Assembly (NCBI RefSeq): GCF_003413745.1
Contig: NZ_QVID01000002.1
Span: 434,001 to 498,000 of the forward strand
Direction of reading: 5' to 3'
From: Marixanthomonas ophiurae
GTDB lineage: Bacteria > Bacteroidota > Bacteroidia > Flavobacteriales > Flavobacteriaceae
DNA: 64,000 nucleotides
A program made the translations under genes and the position numbers. Shown in pieces: positions 61,791-64,000 of this stretch; position 1 is the stretch's first letter; each line of letters starts with the position of its first letter. The notes below the pieces were generated by a model that was given only the letters and a program-made list of their open reading frames with translations, did no database searches and was not told the origin of the DNA.

Positions 61791-62087
61791 TTAAAAAAAA
61801 GGACTCATTTTTACAAAGTAACTAATCACAATAATTACTACGTTTAATAGTAACAAACCCACTTTAATTTTAAAATCGTGTTTAAATTTTACGAAGAGAT
61901 TGAATACTACGAAAAGGAGTAAAAGGATAAGCGTATAAATAGCAGGGTACATATGGAATGCAGCAGCAAACTCACCTCTAAAAAATAAGACTGTGGCACG
62001 TTGTGTGCCACAGCCTAAACATTCTATTCCAAAAAGTTGCTTGCTAGTGCATTGCAACATATAGTCTTCAATGCCTTCCAATGCCAT
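61791..62087 (-). CDS. DUF2752 membrane protein
   Basis: 98 residues. KQLFGIECLGCGTQRATVLF carries the C-x-x-C-G-x-x-R motif of DUF2752, followed by AAAFHMYPAIYTLILLL and another span. A metal or thiol role is possible but unproven. It begins 5 bases past the T9SS gene stop, so likely co-transcribed with it. Confidence 0.85.
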   Translation of the reverse strand: MALEGIEDYMLQCTSKQLFGIECLGCGTQRATVLFFRGEFAAAFHMYPAIYTLILLLLFVVFNLFVKFKHDFKIKVGLLLLNVVIIVISYFVKMSPFF

Positions 62088-62092
62088 ATTGG

Positions 62093-64000
62093 TTATTTCC
62101 TATTATAAACCGATGTTTTGTGACTGATGTCTATATTATCGGTTGTTTTTAATTTAACGATATAAACACCATCGCTTAGGTTTGAGGTAGGGAACGAGAA
62201 GTTTTTCTCGGCACCAATGTTCATTTGTTCGTAAACCAATTTACCTGTCATATCAAAAACAAGGGCTTGTTTAATGTTATAGCCTTCTGGGTTGGTAACC
62301 TCCAGAACACCTAAGTTGTTGTTCTGGAAAAAGTCTACTTGTTCTTGAGCTCTTCCTTGAGTTTCACCTACATAAGCAGTAAGCTCGCTATCTCCTTTAA
62401 AGACTACAAAAAAGCGGTTATCATATGTACCAGCATCTAAGTTGTACGTTGCAGACTTACCATTAGTAATTTCTTGATAGGTGTTTTCCATACTATCATA
62501 AATATAGGCTCTTTTTCCACTCACTTTTACTTCTTCTACAGTTTCCAACCAAAATTTAAAACCTTTATCTAATTTAAAAGAAATTGGTATTTGCTTTTGT
62601 ACATCAAAAGGTATTGTGTTGATTACATACGGTTTTTTGTTGTTGTCTTGACCTACAGGGAAATAAGCATCAGAGGTTGCATCCATTGGGCTTTTGGCAT
62701 CATACCCATTGTCATAGCCGTCAGTTGCATCGTCTGAAAACGCTAATACCATATCACGTACGTGCGATTTGTCAAAAAATACATTTATACGGAAGTGGGG
62801 AACACGTGGATCTTTTTCCGCTAAAACAAACTCCTCGTTGCCAGGGTTGTCTTTTAACGTTGTAGTATCATCACCTTCACGCTCTGGTCTTCTAAAAATA
62901 GAATTATTATCTCCATATTTTATAAAACGTCTGTGTTCGTTTTTAATATGGATATTGTCTCCGCTGTTAGAAGGCACAAAAAAGAAGCCTTGGCCTATTG
63001 GCGCAAAACGTTTTTGTAAGCCTGTTGGTCCACCTTGACTACCACCTGTAACAATGTCTCCGTTCCCGTTCCAAACATTAAAGAGAGGTCTGGAATACAT
63101 GCCTGGCTGTGTTCCGTCAGGATCATCGCCCATAGGTACCCATGAACCATATCCGCCGGCATTTTCATGATAAAAATGCGAATTACTGGTTTTGTCTTCA
63201 TCCCAATACTTAATAGATTCTAATTTCCCAGCATTGTCAGGGTCATACCAAAGATGGTTTAGATCCAAAGCAGAAGGATACGGGTTGCCAGAAAGGGTAT
63301 ATTCGCCTGTGCTTAAGGTTGTGTTGTAAACAACGGGGATTACTATTTCGCCTGTGTTAGGCCGTCCCCTAAAATCGTATTGAAAACCTTCGCCATAGTT
63401 ATCGGTAGGGCTGCCTCCTACAGGAAATTCGTTAACTCCTTTCATGGTAAAGCCCACACCCGGACCAATAATATTGGCGCCATTAACCTTATCATAGTCA
63501 GTAGAGGCTTCAAAACCATCTGGGTGAATATAGATCCATCGTTTAGAAATGGTTAATGAGGGGGTTGAAGATCCGTTAATGTTAGTGGTTAAAAGTGTAG
63601 GTTCCGAATAGGTTATTTCGTCTGGATCACCTATTTGTATATCATAAAAACTACCAACACCAAAGTCGCTATTTATATTTGTGGTTGCATTTGCAACCCC
63701 AACAGGAGAACACCAATAGTTATAGGTCCATTGGTCAGAGTCTTCTGCTCGCTGGTAAACTGATAAAAAACCATTACCAGTGTTTCTAGCAGTTTCACTA
63801 CCTTGAATTAATTGAGCCCTGTTACGTAGGTAAATACTGCCTTCGGTCTCAATATTATTGTTTCTTTGTAGGTTTACATCATTTTCTACGTATAGCACAA
63901 CATCGTCCACATATACATAGGAGTCGGTGCTAGTGCCAACTGCTGTGGGCCTAACAAACAAATCTGCTTGTGCCGTAACGCCAACACTGCTTAATACTAT
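62093..64000 (-). CDS. Large secreted protein with T9SS type A sorting domain (5' end outside window)
   Basis: The frame stays open to the right edge (635 visible codons). The last 39 bases read as the end of a signal peptide (VLSSVGVTAQA then D), so only a few residues are missing. Body is repeated beta-rich with YRNRAQ-like parts, many Asp/Gly/Asn loops, and TLSGNPYPSALDLNHLWYD, a segment common in T9SS cargo. C-terminal sorting domain: NNNLGVLEVTNPEGYNIKQA, VFDMTGKLVYEQMNI, LSDGVYIVKLKTTDNIDISH. Surface-attached or secreted, function unknown. Confidence 0.85.
   Translation of the reverse strand: MVLSSVGVTAQADLFVRPTAVGTSTDSYVYVDDVVLYVENDVNLQRNNNIETEGSIYLRNRAQLIQGSETARNTGNGFLSVYQRAEDSDQWTYNYWCSPVGVANATTNINSDFGVGSFYDIQIGDPDEITYSEPTLLTTNINGSSTPSLTISKRWIYIHPDGFEASTDYDKVNGANIIGPGVGFTMKGVNEFPVGGSPTDNYGEGFQYDFRGRPNTGEIVIPVVYNTTLSTGEYTLSGNPYPSALDLNHLWYDPDNAGKLESIKYWDEDKTSNSHFYHENAGGYGSWVPMGDDPDGTQPGMYSRPLFNVWNGNGDIVTGGSQGGPTGLQKRFAPIGQGFFFVPSNSGDNIHIKNEHRRFIKYGDNNSIFRRPEREGDDTTTLKDNPGNEEFVLAEKDPRVPHFRINVFFDKSHVRDMVLAFSDDATDGYDNGYDAKSPMDATSDAYFPVGQDNNKKPYVINTIPFDVQKQIPISFKLDKGFKFWLETVEEVKVSGKRAYIYDSMENTYQEITNGKSATYNLDAGTYDNRFFVVFKGDSELTAYVGETQGRAQEQVDFFQNNNLGVLEVTNPEGYNIKQALVFDMTGKLVYEQMNIGAEKNFSFPTSNLSDGVYIVKLKTTDNIDISHKTSVYNRK

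Overview
The window is AT-rich chromosomal DNA from a member of the Bacteroidota, most likely a marine member of the Flavobacteriaceae. Evidence: promoters of the TTG-N20-TAnnTTTG type in place of the E. coli consensus, no clear Shine-Dalgarno sequences, a secreted protein with a type IX secretion (T9SS) C-terminal domain, a TonB receptor with an N-terminal carboxypeptidase-regulatory-like domain, and many small families typical of flavobacteria (2TM, DUF2141, DUF6048/DUF6452, CCC-motif membrane protein). No rRNA, tRNA, CRISPR array, IS element or prophage was seen. No gap between genes exceeds about 300 bases.

Layout. 1-4.8 kb: the end of a glycan locus, with PglD-, PglE- and PglF-like genes (the set that makes UDP-di-N-acetylbacillosamine in Campylobacter) and a Wzi-like outer-membrane protein. 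4.8-8.7 kb: lysA with a tiny membrane ORF behind it, a KdnA-like aminotransferase, and a RibBA whose GTP cyclohydrolase II half has lost its zinc cysteines. 8.8-15.5 kb: envelope and division genes (LptF/G permease, lolA, ftsK, an unknown membrane protein, dgkA) and tpx. 15.7-16.9 kb: a peroxiredoxin-thioredoxin-small protein operon. 17-20.5 kb: an NhaC-family transporter, a trans-sulfuration-family PLP enzyme and a divergent Lrp/AsnC regulator, read here as a possible methionine module. 20.5-29.6 kb: lpd, a surface protein, pabB, a SatD-like gene with DUF3307, tilS and dsbD. 29.8-34.3 kb: a glycolytic operon (pfkA, gap, GlcNAc-kinase-like, pgi). 34.3-36.5 kb: rlmH, a class III nucleotidyl cyclase and a YdeI-like gene.

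36.7-43.3 kb holds a TonB receptor, then DUF2141, a 35-aa ORF, a TPR-like protein, a LytS-type histidine kinase fused to a 2TM module, and three stand-alone 2TM genes. The last of these is broken by a Trp-to-amber change, and no LytTR response regulator follows. 43.5-46.2 kb: an AIM24-like protein, a small unknown, OxyR and a second DUF2141. 46.3-53.1 kb: a MoxR/DUF58/DUF4350/DUF4129/membrane protein/SpoIIM cluster with a divergent RDD protein. 53.1-58.7 kb: a TRIC channel, a lipoprotein cyclophilin, a NUDIX hydrolase, an acyltransferase, DUF6048, DUF6452 and rlmD. 58.8-64 kb: rocD, an unknown lipoprotein, CCC-motif and DUF2752 membrane proteins, and a T9SS cargo protein cut by the right edge.

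The strongest unusual signals are the decaying 2TM/histidine-kinase operon, a duplicated palindromic control region before the SatD-like gene, a thiol peroxidase without its usual resolving cysteine, the degenerate RibBA, and an acyltransferase with shifted catalytic motifs. Nothing in the window is clearly a wholly new defence or mobile system. Most of it is ordinary core chromosome.
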